Part shown: piece by piece, positions 32,423-41,478 of the stretch
How the letters are laid out: every line of letters starts with the position of its first letter
How positions within the stretch are numbered: the stretch's first letter is position 1
From: Bacillota bacterium
Lineage (GTDB): Bacteria > Bacillota_I > Bacilli_A > Erysipelotrichales > Erysipelotrichaceae
Direction: 5' to 3'
Assembly (NCBI GenBank): GCA_023388995.1
Contig: JAEWFD010000024.1
Span: forward strand, 1-64,000
Length of the DNA stretch: 64,000 nt
Position numbers and translations under genes: made by a program
The notes under the pieces: generated by a model
Told to the model about the DNA's origin: nothing
Seen by the model: only the letters and a program-made list of their open reading frames with translations
Database searches by the model: none

Positions 32423-33310
32423 TTAGTCATGGAATGGTTCTTTGCTAGGGTAACGTTCTATAAATACTTGATTCGCCTTGCTGAGCGCTTGATGATATTC
32501 CCGATAAGAGGTACTCAGCTGCTTCATAGCCGGAATAAATACATCATTGTATCCACTTTCTTGATTGAATGCTTCAAATAAAGCCTGCAATTTATATGCG
32601 GGTGAATTCTGATACTCAACAGTCTGCTTGAATGCCATATATTGTTCCAGGATTTCCTGATTGTGCACAAGGTAAGCATCCATATCTTGCATGGCTTCCG
32701 CTAGATGACTTGAAAAATTGGCAGCAAAGTCTTCATCCATATTCTTTGTTGCTTCTTCCAGGTAATCTTGTAAATCAACAGGTATTTCCAGTTTGGCATG
32801 GTCCAGAAAGGAACTAATGGTTTCAAATGCTTGCTGCTGTTCGCTGGTTGTAATCGGTTCATTCAAATAAGGTGCAAAGTGCAGGCGAATGTAATTTCCG
32901 TAATAGCCAGGAAATACGTCTAAAAGACGCTGTAGAATGGATTGCTTTTGTTCCAATTGTTTTAATTGCGCGCGGATCAATGTCCAATCATGGGTCTGGG
33001 CCAACTGCAACATAAGGGCTTGCTTTGTCTGCATGGTATCTATTGCGACTGCTTTTTGACGTGATATAGCATATAAAGCTTCATCTTGTCTATCATTTAA
33101 AACTAGCTGAATTTCGGAAATCGTTAATCCCAATTTACGCAGCACGGCAATTTGTTCTAGTCGCTTTGCATCCTGCTCGCTGAAATCACGATATCCATTA
33201 TCCAATAAATCAGGCTGAACCAGCCCTTGTTCGACATAATATTCAATTGCTTTTTTTGTTAACTGACATTTGTTGCATACTTCTTGGATCAGCAATTTGA
33301 CCACCTCCAC
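32423..33310 (-). CDS. MerR family transcriptional regulator with a long helical effector domain
   Basis: The 295-residue protein starts with a MerR winged-helix domain (LIQEVCNKCQLTKKAIEYYVEQGLVQP, then YRDFSEQDAKRLEQIAVLRKLGLTISEIQLVL) followed by a coiled-coil dimerisation helix. The remaining 170 residues are acidic, Gln-rich helices without the Cys motifs of metal-sensing MerR proteins or an obvious GyrI-like fold. It may therefore sense an organic ligand, protein or drug. The target is unknown. It is a single gene with a possible promoter in the 33311-33400 gap. Confidence 0.88.
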   Translation of the reverse strand: MEVVKLLIQEVCNKCQLTKKAIEYYVEQGLVQPDLLDNGYRDFSEQDAKRLEQIAVLRKLGLTISEIQLVLNDRQDEALYAISRQKAVAIDTMQTKQALMLQLAQTHDWTLIRAQLKQLEQKQSILQRLLDVFPGYYGNYIRLHFAPYLNEPITTSEQQQAFETISSFLDHAKLEIPVDLQDYLEEATKNMDEDFAANFSSHLAEAMQDMDAYLVHNQEILEQYMAFKQTVEYQNSPAYKLQALFEAFNQESGYNDVFIPAMKQLSTSYREYHQALSKANQVFIERYPSKEPFHD

Positions 33311-33613
33311 TATGATGATAAACTATTCCCGAAGGGAACAGTCAAGCACTGATGCAGTTATTTTCAAATAAATGGTCAGACTGCTGCCGTAGTATTAATA
33401 GAAGCCTTTGCATTTGTTATTTTCCGAGAGAATAAGATTACACAGCGATATTCAAGTGCGATTTGATAGAACTCATAGTACATCATGTGCTGCATGCGGG
33501 GGATTGTCAAGCAGTGCAGATAAAACAGCTCTTTTTTAGAATGCAAATTCTGAAGTAATTCCCTGAAAAATGTCTTTAAATTTGTTATACTAATACAATG
33601 GTTAGGTGATAAC
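33311..33613. other. Intergenic region between the divergent MerR and U32 genes
   Basis: About 300 bases without a credible gene. One minus-strand frame here (33376-33624) has no ribosome site and no protein-like composition. Near the right end TATACT (33586-33591) with a weak CTGAAA 17 bases upstream is a likely promoter for the U32 gene. I see no other structure. Confidence 0.5.
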
Positions 33614-35986
33614 ATGATAAACAAAGAAATACTTGCCCCGGCAGGTTCCTATGAAGCATTGCAGGCTGCTGTTTATGCCGGATGTGATGCAGTATATTTA
33701 GGTGGTATGCGTTTTGGAGCCAGAGCGTTTGCAAACAACTTTAACGAAACACAGCTGGCCGAAGCAATAGCTTTTTGCCATCGCTACGGAGTAGCCGTTT
33801 ATGTTACGGTGAATACCTTGATTCATCAAGCAGAATTGGCAGATCTGGTCGTATATTTGGACTTTTTATATGAACATCAGGTAGATGCTTTTATTGTACA
33901 AGATTATGGTGTCATGAATTTAATACGAATGCGTTATCCTGATGTTATGATTCACGCATCGACGCAAATGCATGTCCATAATAAAGAAGGAGCAAAACTG
34001 CTGGAAGAACTGGGGCTGACAAGAGTTGTCTTGTCACGGGAATGTTCCATCGAGCAAATTCGGGAAATCAGAGATGCTTGTCCAAAGCTGGAATTGGAAG
34101 TATTTGTATATGGTGCGCATTGTGTTTCGTATTCCGGACAATGTCTGATGAGCAGCATCATCGGCGGCCGCAGCGGCAACAGAGGGGAATGTGCGCAGCC
34201 TTGCCGTCTTCCTTATGCATTGTGGAAAGAAAGTGCGGCTAAGAAAAGTGTAATCAGCGATGGTTCCCGTTATCTGATCAGCATGAAAGATCTTAACACA
34301 TTGGAACATGTGTATGATTTAATTGAAGCAGGGGTTACCAGTTTTAAGATTGAAGGGCGGATGAAGCGGCCGGAGTATGTTGCCAAGGTAGTGAGTACCT
34401 ACAGAGAGGCCTTTGACCGGTATGATCAGAACAAGCTCTTTCATCCCACAGCAACTGATGAAGAGGAACTCAAAAAGCTCTTTAACCGCGGTTTTACGCC
34501 GGGCCACCTTTTTAATAAAAGAGGCAGTGACATTGTCAATATGGAGCGTCCGAATCATATCGGTGTGCCGCTTGGTGAAGTTGTGTATGTGCACCGCAAA
34601 GAACGCCGGATTGGCATACTGCTGCAGGCACCGCTCTATCAAAACGATGGCATCCGTTTTTTAGGAACGGAAGATGAAGGCTGGATCATTAATAAGATCT
34701 ATCGCAATGATCTTTTGGCAAATACCGGCAACCAAGGCGAGACGATTGAGATAGATTGGCGCGAGGGCATTCAAACAGGAAGTAAAGTCGTAAAGACAAG
34801 TGACAGCAAACTCTTGGAGCAATTGCAAAAAGCAGTGGCCAAGCCGCAGCGCAAGCAAGCAGTGGATATGAAAATGGCACTTGCAGTCGGCCAGCCGGCA
34901 GTTCTGACAATGACCTGCCAAAAAGAGGAAGTGCGGGTTACTTCTTCCTTATTATGTGAAGAAGCAAAAACTGCGCCGCTTACCAAGGAGCGTTTAGAAC
35001 AGCAGTTAAGCAAATTGCAAGATACACCGTTTGTCTTGCAAACATTGCAAGTATTCAGTGATGAGCGTTCGATTCTGCCGGTTTCTCAACTCAATCAAAT
35101 GCGCCGTGAGGCGGCACTGCTGCTTGAGCAAAAAAAGATGCAGAGATACCAAAGAACACCGCGAGATGCATGGAAAACACCACGCAGCACCGGCAGGGCT
35201 GCTGCCAACCCTGTTCTTACATGCAGCGTTTATAAAGAAGCACAATTGCAGGCGGCATTGGACCTGCAAATAGAGCGCATCTATGTACATGACGAGCGGC
35301 TGTTTGAACAGTACCGGCATCTGCCGCAGTGCGTTCTATCCAGCAAGAGAGTTAAAGAAAAAGTGGAAAAGTATGATGCAAAGAAATTGCTAGTGCGGGA
35401 ATTGGGAGCATTCTACCAAGGATTGCAGCAAAAACAAGATTTGTATATCGATGATACCATGAATGTATACAATGCAGAAACAATTCGTTTCTTTGCGCAG
35501 CACAATATAAAATCAATTGCCTTGTCAAATGAGCTGCAAGCATCGCAAATCGCAGAATTGATGCAATCTATTGAAGCAGATATCCCCATTGAGATGACCG
35601 TTTACGGACATCTGGAAACGATGCTGCTCAAACATTGCGTGATTAATACATGTACCATTGACACGAAGCAAAAAGATTGCAATATGTGCCGCATCGGTGA
35701 GCAATATTATTTGCAGGACCGGAAAGATGCAAGCTATCCGCTGCTGACAGACTGGGATTGCTTTACCCACATTCTTCACAACAAACCGCTTCATTTGCTG
35801 GAATTCATCGAACCGCTCAAGCAAATGGGCATCAACTTTCTGCGCTTGAATTTTACGATTGAATCCAAGGAAGAAACCAAAGCTATCATGGAAGCATATC
35901 GCAATGCCTTGGCAGGAATGCCAAACTCACTGGCGATAGCCTATATTACGGGATATTTTAATCGAGGAGGACAATATGCCAAATAA
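33614..35986 (+). CDS. U32 family peptidase-like protein (RNA hydroxylation type, with DUF3656 region)
   Basis: The 790-residue protein begins KEILAPAGSYEALQAAVYAGCDAVYLGG, has the U32 core HASTQMHVHN and the Cys-bearing signature GAHCVSYSGQCLMSS...GGRSGNRGECAQPCR, then FKIEGRMKRPEYVAKVV. U32 proteins were named peptidases. The best-studied bacterial members (TrhP, RlhA) hydroxylate tRNA U34 or 23S rRNA. The long C-terminal half and total length match the RlhA/DUF3656 architecture more than the 450-residue TrhP type. A second Cys cluster near the end (CVINTCTID...CNMC) may bind Fe-S. A 36-codon gene overlaps its stop. Confidence 0.88.
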   Translation: MINKEILAPAGSYEALQAAVYAGCDAVYLGGMRFGARAFANNFNETQLAEAIAFCHRYGVAVYVTVNTLIHQAELADLVVYLDFLYEHQVDAFIVQDYGVMNLIRMRYPDVMIHASTQMHVHNKEGAKLLEELGLTRVVLSRECSIEQIREIRDACPKLELEVFVYGAHCVSYSGQCLMSSIIGGRSGNRGECAQPCRLPYALWKESAAKKSVISDGSRYLISMKDLNTLEHVYDLIEAGVTSFKIEGRMKRPEYVAKVVSTYREAFDRYDQNKLFHPTATDEEELKKLFNRGFTPGHLFNKRGSDIVNMERPNHIGVPLGEVVYVHRKERRIGILLQAPLYQNDGIRFLGTEDEGWIINKIYRNDLLANTGNQGETIEIDWREGIQTGSKVVKTSDSKLLEQLQKAVAKPQRKQAVDMKMALAVGQPAVLTMTCQKEEVRVTSSLLCEEAKTAPLTKERLEQQLSKLQDTPFVLQTLQVFSDERSILPVSQLNQMRREAALLLEQKKMQRYQRTPRDAWKTPRSTGRAAANPVLTCSVYKEAQLQAALDLQIERIYVHDERLFEQYRHLPQCVLSSKRVKEKVEKYDAKKLLVRELGAFYQGLQQKQDLYIDDTMNVYNAETIRFFAQHNIKSIALSNELQASQIAELMQSIEADIPIEMTVYGHLETMLLKHCVINTCTIDTKQKDCNMCRIGEQYYLQDRKDASYPLLTDWDCFTHILHNKPLHLLEFIEPLKQMGINFLRLNFTIESKEETKAIMEAYRNALAGMPNSLAIAYITGYFNRGGQYAK

Positions 35987-36086
35987 TGTGATCATTGGAA
36001 TTATACTGGCAGTTGCAAGTATCGGAGTATTTGCAGCAAGCCGGATTATCCGTTACAAAAGCAATCAGAAATTCAAACAAAAATAA
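35976..36086 (+). CDS. Small 36-residue membrane protein overlapping the U32 stop
   Basis: ATG at 35976 is preceded by GAGGAGG five bases upstream, an excellent ribosome site that lies inside the end of the U32 gene. The 36-residue product has an N-terminal hydrophobic helix (VIIGIILAVASIGVFAA) followed by a strongly basic tail (SRIIRYKSNQKFKQK), a typical single-pass membrane microprotein with a cytoplasmic positive tail. The 11-base overlap implies coupled translation. The CDF transporter begins 18 bases later. Function unknown. It could modulate the neighbouring transporter. Confidence 0.7.
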   Translation: MPNNVIIGIILAVASIGVFAASRIIRYKSNQKFKQK

Positions 36087-36104
36087 AGCTAAGGAGGATG
36101 TAGC

Positions 36105-37271
36105 GTGATCCACTTTCTAGTACGCACGTTTGTGCGGAATCATGAAGATATTTCCAATCACAAAGTACGAGAACAATACGGGATACTTTCCAGCATGGTA
36201 GGAGTTGTGATCAATATTTTGCTATTTATTACCAAATTTACCATTGGCTCTCTTACGCACTCCATTGCGATTACATCGGATGCGTTCAATAACCTCAGTG
36301 ATTTTGCAAGTTCTATCATTACGATGTTCGGTTATAAGATGGCATCCAAGCCTGCTGATCAGGATCATCCCTTTGGCCATGGACGAATGGAGTATTTAAT
36401 CAGCTTGGTCGTTGCATCGATGATTTTACTGGTAGGATTTGAATTCCTGCAAACATCAATTGAAAAGATACGTAATCCGCAGCAAGTCATCTACAGCACA
36501 GTGGCGCTCATTTCCTTATTGTGCTCCATCTTGTTGAAAGCATGGCTGTTTATGTTCAACAGCAAGCTGGGCAAGCGTATTAACTCTTCAGTTATGAAAG
36601 CGACAGCGAAAGATAGTCTCAGTGATGTCGTAATTACAACACTTACTGCAATTGCATTGATTCTTGCGAAATACACCACGTTAGCCATTGATGGCTGGGC
36701 AGGGATTTTGGTGTCCGTTTTCATCATGAATGCCGGATTCCAGATCATTAAAGAAACGGTAGACACTCTTTTGGGGCAGTCAGCTGATCAGGAAACCATT
36801 CAATCCATTCGGGATGTTTTGCAAAGCAGTGCCATTGTCATGGATGTACATGATGTCATCGTACATAACTACGGCCCCGGAAGACTTATGGCAAGTGCAC
36901 ATGTGGAAGTGGAAGCCAGGGGAGAAATGCTTGCCTATCATCAGGAAATAGATAAACTGGAACGGGCAATCCGGGATTCCTTGAATATCAATATTGTACT
37001 GCACATGGATCCGATTGATACCTCGACAGATCGTTTTTACGAGATGAAGGCGCATGTTCAAGAAGTGCTGCAAGACATTCATGCCGATATGAATGCACAT
37101 GATTTCCGCGTATTCATGCATACTGGCGATATCATTTTGGAATTCGATGTGGATGTACCATTTGACCTCAAGCAAAGTGATGAACAACTAAAGCAAACGA
37201 TTGATGAACGGCTAGCCAGTGCAGGCTGCGTGGTTCGAACGCAGATTACCTTTGATCGCACCATTCTATAA
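36105..37271 (+). CDS. Cation diffusion facilitator family transporter
   Basis: The 388-residue protein starts at GTG, seven bases after AAGGAGG. It has six membrane helices with the CDF metal sites: SIAITSDAFNNLSDFASS in helix 2 and the loop DQDHPFGHGRMEYL, plus AKDSLSDVVITT in helix 5. A cytoplasmic dimerisation domain follows (VHDVIVHNYGPGRLMASAHVEV). It carries an additional C-terminal region of about 90 residues seen in some Firmicute CDFs (MamM/YdfM-like). Such proteins export Zn, Mn, Fe, Co or Cd in exchange for protons. The metal is not assigned. Confidence 0.93.
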   Translation: MIHFLVRTFVRNHEDISNHKVREQYGILSSMVGVVINILLFITKFTIGSLTHSIAITSDAFNNLSDFASSIITMFGYKMASKPADQDHPFGHGRMEYLISLVVASMILLVGFEFLQTSIEKIRNPQQVIYSTVALISLLCSILLKAWLFMFNSKLGKRINSSVMKATAKDSLSDVVITTLTAIALILAKYTTLAIDGWAGILVSVFIMNAGFQIIKETVDTLLGQSADQETIQSIRDVLQSSAIVMDVHDVIVHNYGPGRLMASAHVEVEARGEMLAYHQEIDKLERAIRDSLNINIVLHMDPIDTSTDRFYEMKAHVQEVLQDIHADMNAHDFRVFMHTGDIILEFDVDVPFDLKQSDEQLKQTIDERLASAGCVVRTQITFDRTIL

Positions 37272-37282
37272 TGTGCACTTTT

Positions 37283-37308
37283 AAAAGACTGGGTCAGTCT
37301 TTTTTATT
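37283..37308 (+). terminator. Terminator after the CDF gene
   Basis: AAAAGACTG (37283-37291) and its complement (37295-37303) close a 3-base loop and run into T residues. Confidence 0.85.
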
Positions 37309-37465
37309 TGCTTCTTATCGAAAAAACACCTGCGATAGGAAAGCGCATTAATTATGAGAGATCAGGCATCCTATGAATGAAAAAAGGCAGGTCATAGAAA
37401 ATTTCTTGCTTTTTCTGCGGCAATTCCTACAATGGTAGGGTATCTCAACAGAAATGAGGTTAGTT

Positions 37466-38866
37466 ATGATATTCAGCAGTGTATTTTTCTTATCAACTTT
37501 TTTGCCCATCACATTAGGGTTATATTTTATCGCTCCCCGTCCCTTGCGAAACGGGATTCTCTTTATTGCCAGTTTATTGTTTTACGCATGGGGAGAACCG
37601 GTTTATGTGGGTTTCATGATCTACTCCACAATACTCGACTATACTTGCGGGCTTGGCATTGAGCGCAATTGGCATCATGCAGGCAAAAAGAAATTCTGGC
37701 TGTGGGTGTCCATCCTCGGAAATCTTGGCTTACTAGGTTATTTCAAGTATGCAGATTTCTTGATCGGCAATATCAATTTGCTGCTGGCAACCCAAATTCC
37801 GTTAGTGAAACTGGCTTTGCCGATCGGGATATCTTTTTATACTTTTCAAACGATGTCTTATACAATCGATGTGTATTTAGGCAATTGCAAAACCCAGCAC
37901 AATATTATCAGTTTCGGATGCTATGTCACGATGTTCCCGCAATTGATTGCAGGTCCAATTGTACGGTACGTGGATGTAGTAAAAGAAATTGACCATCGGA
38001 AGGAAAGTGTCTCGGAATTTGCTCAAGGTGTACATTTGTTTGTTGTCGGCCTTGGCAAGAAAGTATTGCTTGCCAATTCGATTGGCATGTTATGGGATAC
38101 AACGCTTCAAACATATTTGCTGAACCAGCAAATCTCCATGGTAGCTGCCTGGCTCGGTATACTTGCTTTCTCGTTTCAGCTTTATTTTGACTTCAGCGGA
38201 TATAGTGATATGGCAACAGGAATGGGATATATGTTTGGCTTCAAGTTTCCGAAGAACTTTAACTATCCCTATACCTCAACCAGTGTCAGTGACTTTTGGC
38301 GACGCTGGCATATGACGCTGGGAACCTGGTTCAAGGAATATGTTTATATTCCCCTTGGCGGAAACCGCGGCACCACCTTGCAGTGGGTGCGCAATGTCGC
38401 TGTAGTATGGTTTCTGACCGGATTATGGCATGGGGCAAGCTGGAACTTCGTGCTGTGGGGACTATACTTCGGGCTTGTACTAGCCGTTGAAAAAGTGTTC
38501 TTGCAAAAGTATCTAGCCCAAATGCCAAGATGGATTTCCTGGCTGTATACCATGCTTGTGATCATCATCGCATGGTGCTTGTTCAGCATAGAATCCCTGC
38601 CAATGGCATTGGCATATATCAAAACGCTGTTTGGCGGAGCTATAGTAATAGATTCATTCGCCCGTTATCAACTTGCAAACTACAGCATTTTGCTTGTAGT
38701 TCTCGCAGTGGCAGCGACACCGCTTTGGCGAACTGTCGTGAAACCTTTTCAAAAGAAACCAGCTTTATCTTATATGCAGATTATTTATACCTTGGTGCTG
38801 CTCATATGCTGCATCGCTTATTTGGTCGATGCCAGCTACAACCCATTCTTATACTTTAGATTTTAG
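37466..38866 (+). CDS. MBOAT family O-acyltransferase (AlgI/PatA-like)
   Basis: The 466-residue membrane protein transfers acyl groups to extracellular polymers. Starting at 37466 (GAGG six bases before) gives MIFSSVFFLSTFLPITLGLYF. It has about ten helices and the MBOAT signatures FYTFQTMSYTIDVY, FPQLIAGPIVRY, QLYFDFSGYSDMATGMG, the FWRRWHMTLGTWFKEYVYIPLGGNR segment, and the catalytic His in FLTGLWHGASWNFVLWG. It is followed 11 bases later by a DHHW-type protein, the usual partner in alginate- or peptidoglycan-type O-acetylation. The acceptor polymer here (teichoic acid, polysaccharide or peptidoglycan) is unknown. Confidence 0.93.
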   Translation: MIFSSVFFLSTFLPITLGLYFIAPRPLRNGILFIASLLFYAWGEPVYVGFMIYSTILDYTCGLGIERNWHHAGKKKFWLWVSILGNLGLLGYFKYADFLIGNINLLLATQIPLVKLALPIGISFYTFQTMSYTIDVYLGNCKTQHNIISFGCYVTMFPQLIAGPIVRYVDVVKEIDHRKESVSEFAQGVHLFVVGLGKKVLLANSIGMLWDTTLQTYLLNQQISMVAAWLGILAFSFQLYFDFSGYSDMATGMGYMFGFKFPKNFNYPYTSTSVSDFWRRWHMTLGTWFKEYVYIPLGGNRGTTLQWVRNVAVVWFLTGLWHGASWNFVLWGLYFGLVLAVEKVFLQKYLAQMPRWISWLYTMLVIIIAWCLFSIESLPMALAYIKTLFGGAIVIDSFARYQLANYSILLVVLAVAATPLWRTVVKPFQKKPALSYMQIIYTLVLLICCIAYLVDASYNPFLYFRF

Positions 38867-38877
38867 GAGGTGAAACA

Positions 38878-39990
38878 ATGCATAATAAACTTACAACAAT
38901 CTTATTTGCGATGATTCTGACGGGCATGCTCGGTAGTCAGCTGCTGCCTGACAGATCATTCAGCGAGCAGGAAAATCGCTATCTGGAACAACTGCCGAAG
39001 TTCACCACGCGCAACTTGTGGAACGGCAGATGGATGAAAAGCTTTGAGACATATGTCCAGGACCAATTCATTGGTCGTGATGAATGGATAAAACTCAAGG
39101 GTGAACTGGAAAAAGGAATCGGCAAGCAAGAGAACAATGGTATCTATTTTGGAAAAAAGCAATGGTACTATGAAGTTATGGAAGCACCGGATGAAGCCGT
39201 TCTGAACAGCAATTTGGCTGCTTTGCAAAAGATTGGAGAATCTTTGAGAAAAAAAGGAATTGCTGCGAAATTTCTGGCTATTTACAGTGCCTACCAGTTC
39301 CATCAAGATCAGCTGCCAAAGAATCACCGCAATATTGATCAAGCATGGCTGACCCAAATGATTCAGGATCAAACCAATATGGAGGTTTTGGACACCTTTG
39401 AGACATTGCAAGCTCATAAAGAAGAGAACATCTACTTCCGTACCGACCATCACTGGACACAGCTAGGGGCATATTACACCTACGTCATGCTTGGTGAATC
39501 ATTGGGCTTTGATCCGCTGCCTCTGGCATCTTATCAGAAAGTAGTATCAGAGAAACCGTTCTATGGCAGTTTATTTGCGAAATCACCGCTATTTGGTGAT
39601 CCTGGAGAAGAAGTATGGACATTGGAGGATGGCAAAGAATATACAGTATCCATTCCTGATGCAAAGACGACCAAACAAGGCTTGTATGACTACACATACT
39701 TCCAGAAAGGCGATCAGTATTCGGTTTATTTAGGTGGCAATCAGGCAGAAGTAATCATACATGGGGAACATAAGAACCAGAAAACACTTGTCTTGTTCAA
39801 GGATTCTTACTCCCATGCATTAGCTCCATTGCTTGCTCAGCACTATGAAACGGTCATATTGATTGATTTGCGCTACTTTAATCAAAGTATTTCGCAATAT
39901 CTGGACACTGTAAGACCGGATGAAGTACTTTTTTCATACAATGTTAGCTGGTTTGGAAATGATACATATTTCAAAAAGATTCGTTCTTAA
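38878..39990 (+). CDS. DHHW family protein (AlgJ/AlgX-like acyl transfer partner)
   Basis: The 370-residue protein has an uncleaved signal or anchor helix at residues 5-23 (LTTILFAMILTGMLGSQLLP) and an extracytoplasmic body containing the family-naming RTDHHWTQLGAYYTYV. The Asp-His pair resembles the catalytic pair of AlgJ/AlgX, and a candidate serine lies in VLFKDSYSHALAP. With the MBOAT protein it would receive an acyl group across the membrane and pass it to a surface polymer. The genes are 11 bases apart. Downstream, a small lipoprotein completes a recurrent three-gene set. Confidence 0.9.
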   Translation: MHNKLTTILFAMILTGMLGSQLLPDRSFSEQENRYLEQLPKFTTRNLWNGRWMKSFETYVQDQFIGRDEWIKLKGELEKGIGKQENNGIYFGKKQWYYEVMEAPDEAVLNSNLAALQKIGESLRKKGIAAKFLAIYSAYQFHQDQLPKNHRNIDQAWLTQMIQDQTNMEVLDTFETLQAHKEENIYFRTDHHWTQLGAYYTYVMLGESLGFDPLPLASYQKVVSEKPFYGSLFAKSPLFGDPGEEVWTLEDGKEYTVSIPDAKTTKQGLYDYTYFQKGDQYSVYLGGNQAEVIIHGEHKNQKTLVLFKDSYSHALAPLLAQHYETVILIDLRYFNQSISQYLDTVRPDEVLFSYNVSWFGNDTYFKKIRS

Positions 39991-40102
39991 AGTAGTTTGT
40001 CCTTGATAAGAAGCAACTTATCAGAAAGTGGTCGACAAGCAAAAGATAATGCTTTACAATCATATTTGTTGTTTGATTCGTATTTGAAACAGACAATAAA
40101 TA

Positions 40103-40121
40103 CTACCATCTATGGATGGTA
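40103..40121 (+). other. Small hairpin between the DHHW and lipoprotein genes
   Basis: TACCATC and GATGGTA flank a 4-base loop. There is no T tract. It may stabilise or process the transcript. Confidence 0.3.
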
Positions 40122-40178
40122 AAACTTTGAAGTATATTCAAAATCAATTCGTTATTTATGTACAGGAGGAATATAGAC

Positions 40179-40664
40179 ATGAAAAAAACATTGATAGCAG
40201 CATTTGCCTTAATGATGGCAATTACGTTGGCAGCGTGCAGTACAAAGCCGAAAGATACGGCAGTAGACTTTGATGTGAAAAAAGTAGGGGAAGAGTGGAT
40301 GGATGCGCATTGGCCTGGAGGCATGGCTTTCCCGATGGAAGACGAAATGTTCCAGAACATGTATGAAGAACTGGATCTTGACAAATTAAATGAATATGTG
40401 GGTTATACGGGCACTATCTTGGATGCTAACCGGATCTTCATCTTTGAAGTAAAAGATGAGAAAGATGTGGAAGAGTTCAAGAAATTGGCAGAAACAATGC
40501 GCGAAGATGTAATCCGTTCATTTGAAAATTATCTTCCAGCTCCGAAAGTTGTTGCGGAGGCTTCAGAGGTAATTGTCAGAGGTCGCTATGTGCTGTTTGT
40601 ATCTTTAGAAGACAAAGAAGCAGTAATTGAGAAATTCAATCAGCAATTTGAAGCGAAGAAATAG
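40179..40664 (+). CDS. Lipoprotein of the DUF4358 type
   Basis: AGGAGGAATATAGAC precedes the ATG at 40179, although the frame is open from 40158. The 161-residue product has a signal peptide (MKKTLIAAFALMMAITLAAC) with lipobox LAAC and Cys20. The remaining domain (YEELDLDKLNEYVGYTGTI, then MREDVIRSFENYLP and VIVRGRYVLFVSLEDK) fits the DUF4358 pattern. DUF4358 lipoproteins commonly follow MBOAT/DHHW genes in Firmicutes, suggesting a part in the same surface-modification machinery. Its molecular role has not been established as far as I know. Confidence 0.75.
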   Translation: MKKTLIAAFALMMAITLAACSTKPKDTAVDFDVKKVGEEWMDAHWPGGMAFPMEDEMFQNMYEELDLDKLNEYVGYTGTILDANRIFIFEVKDEKDVEEFKKLAETMREDVIRSFENYLPAPKVVAEASEVIVRGRYVLFVSLEDKEAVIEKFNQQFEAKK

Positions 40665-40676
40665 GTTATCCAACAG

Positions 40677-40702
40677 CAGGTGCAAAACCTGTTTTTTTTT
40701 TG
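40677..40702 (+). terminator. Terminator after the DUF4358 lipoprotein
   Basis: CAGGT (40677-40681) pairs with ACCTG (40687-40691), followed by a ten-base T tract. Confidence 0.8.
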
Positions 40703-40703
40703 C

Positions 40704-40742
40704 AAGTAAAAAAAAGATGGAAGACTAACACTTTCCATCTTT
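40704..40742 (-). terminator. Terminator of pduL
   Basis: AAAGATGGAA (40713-40722) pairs with TTCCATCTTT (40733-40742). On the minus strand a T tract follows. It is back to back with the plus-strand terminator. Confidence 0.8.
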
Positions 40743-40748
40743 CTAAAA

Positions 40749-41324
40749 TTAGGCTACAGTAATAATTTCGCCGTATACTTCCCCGCTGCATGCTGCTGCA
40801 TTTGCTTCGTCAGTATCAATGTGCATTGCTGTCGCAAATTTATCGCTGACACGAAGCACCACATCACCCAAAACGATGCTGCGATCTGCCGTATCGATTT
40901 TTACCCAAACGATATCTTTGTCTTTTACTCCCAGTTTCACGGCATCTTCAGGAGTTGTATGGATGTGCCGTTTTGCAACGATAACACCTTCGCTGATTTC
41001 AATTTCGCCATTTGGTCCCACAAGCTTGATGCCTGGTGTACCTGTGATGTCACCGGATTCTTTGATGACTCCTTTTACCCCGAGAGAACGAGCATCTGTC
41101 ATCGACAACTCCACTTGGGTTGCATTCCGGGTTGGTCCAAGAATGATGACATTTTTCATTTCGCTCTTTGGTCCTACAATTGTAATTCTTTCTTCACAGG
41201 CATATTGTCCTGGTTGTGATAGTTCTTTTTTTGGAGTTAAGGTAGCACCTTCACCAAATAGCGTTTCCAGATCTTTCTGTGAAAGGTGAATGTGGCGCGC
41301 TGATGTTTCTACTAAAAATTTCAT
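40749..41324 (-). CDS. pduL: PduL-type phosphate propanoyl/acetyltransferase
   Basis: PduL swaps CoA for phosphate on short acyl-CoAs and is unrelated to Pta. AGGAGG ten bases before 41324 sets the start (191 residues, MKFLVETSARHIHLS). The two beta-barrel halves each carry the zinc-binding His pairs: SARHIHLS near the N-terminus and KRHIHTTPEDA in the second half, with GPTRNATQVELS and GEVYGEI. There is no microcompartment-targeting extension of the Pdu type and no shell gene nearby. It is therefore likely the housekeeping phosphotransacylase, and would supply acetyl phosphate to AckA (9566). Confidence 0.92.
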   Translation of the reverse strand: MKFLVETSARHIHLSQKDLETLFGEGATLTPKKELSQPGQYACEERITIVGPKSEMKNVIILGPTRNATQVELSMTDARSLGVKGVIKESGDITGTPGIKLVGPNGEIEISEGVIVAKRHIHTTPEDAVKLGVKDKDIVWVKIDTADRSIVLGDVVLRVSDKFATAMHIDTDEANAAACSGEVYGEIITVA

Positions 41325-41433
41325 GTTGTAATTCCTCCTGTTCAAACCATGATCTATTGTAAAACGATTAGCCGGTAAATGCAAGGCAATGAACCTCGCA
41401 ATTCCATAATAAATTGTCTTTTTTTAGTAAGAA

Positions 41434-41464
41434 TAAAAAATAGTACATATCACTATGCACTATT
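41434..41464 (-). terminator. Terminator of the nucleotidyltransferase gene
   Basis: Arms 41439-41449 and 41454-41464 pair with one mismatch. A T tract follows on the minus strand. Confidence 0.65.
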
Positions 41465-41478
41465 GTTCAGTTAGCATT

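Noticed and set aside
33376..33624. An 82-codon minus-strand frame in the MerR/U32 gap
   Set aside because: It has no ribosome site and an unnatural composition, and it covers the promoter and start of the U32 gene.
40749..41324. pduL as evidence of a metabolosome (bacterial microcompartment)
   Set aside because: There are no shell-protein genes and no N-terminal targeting extension.
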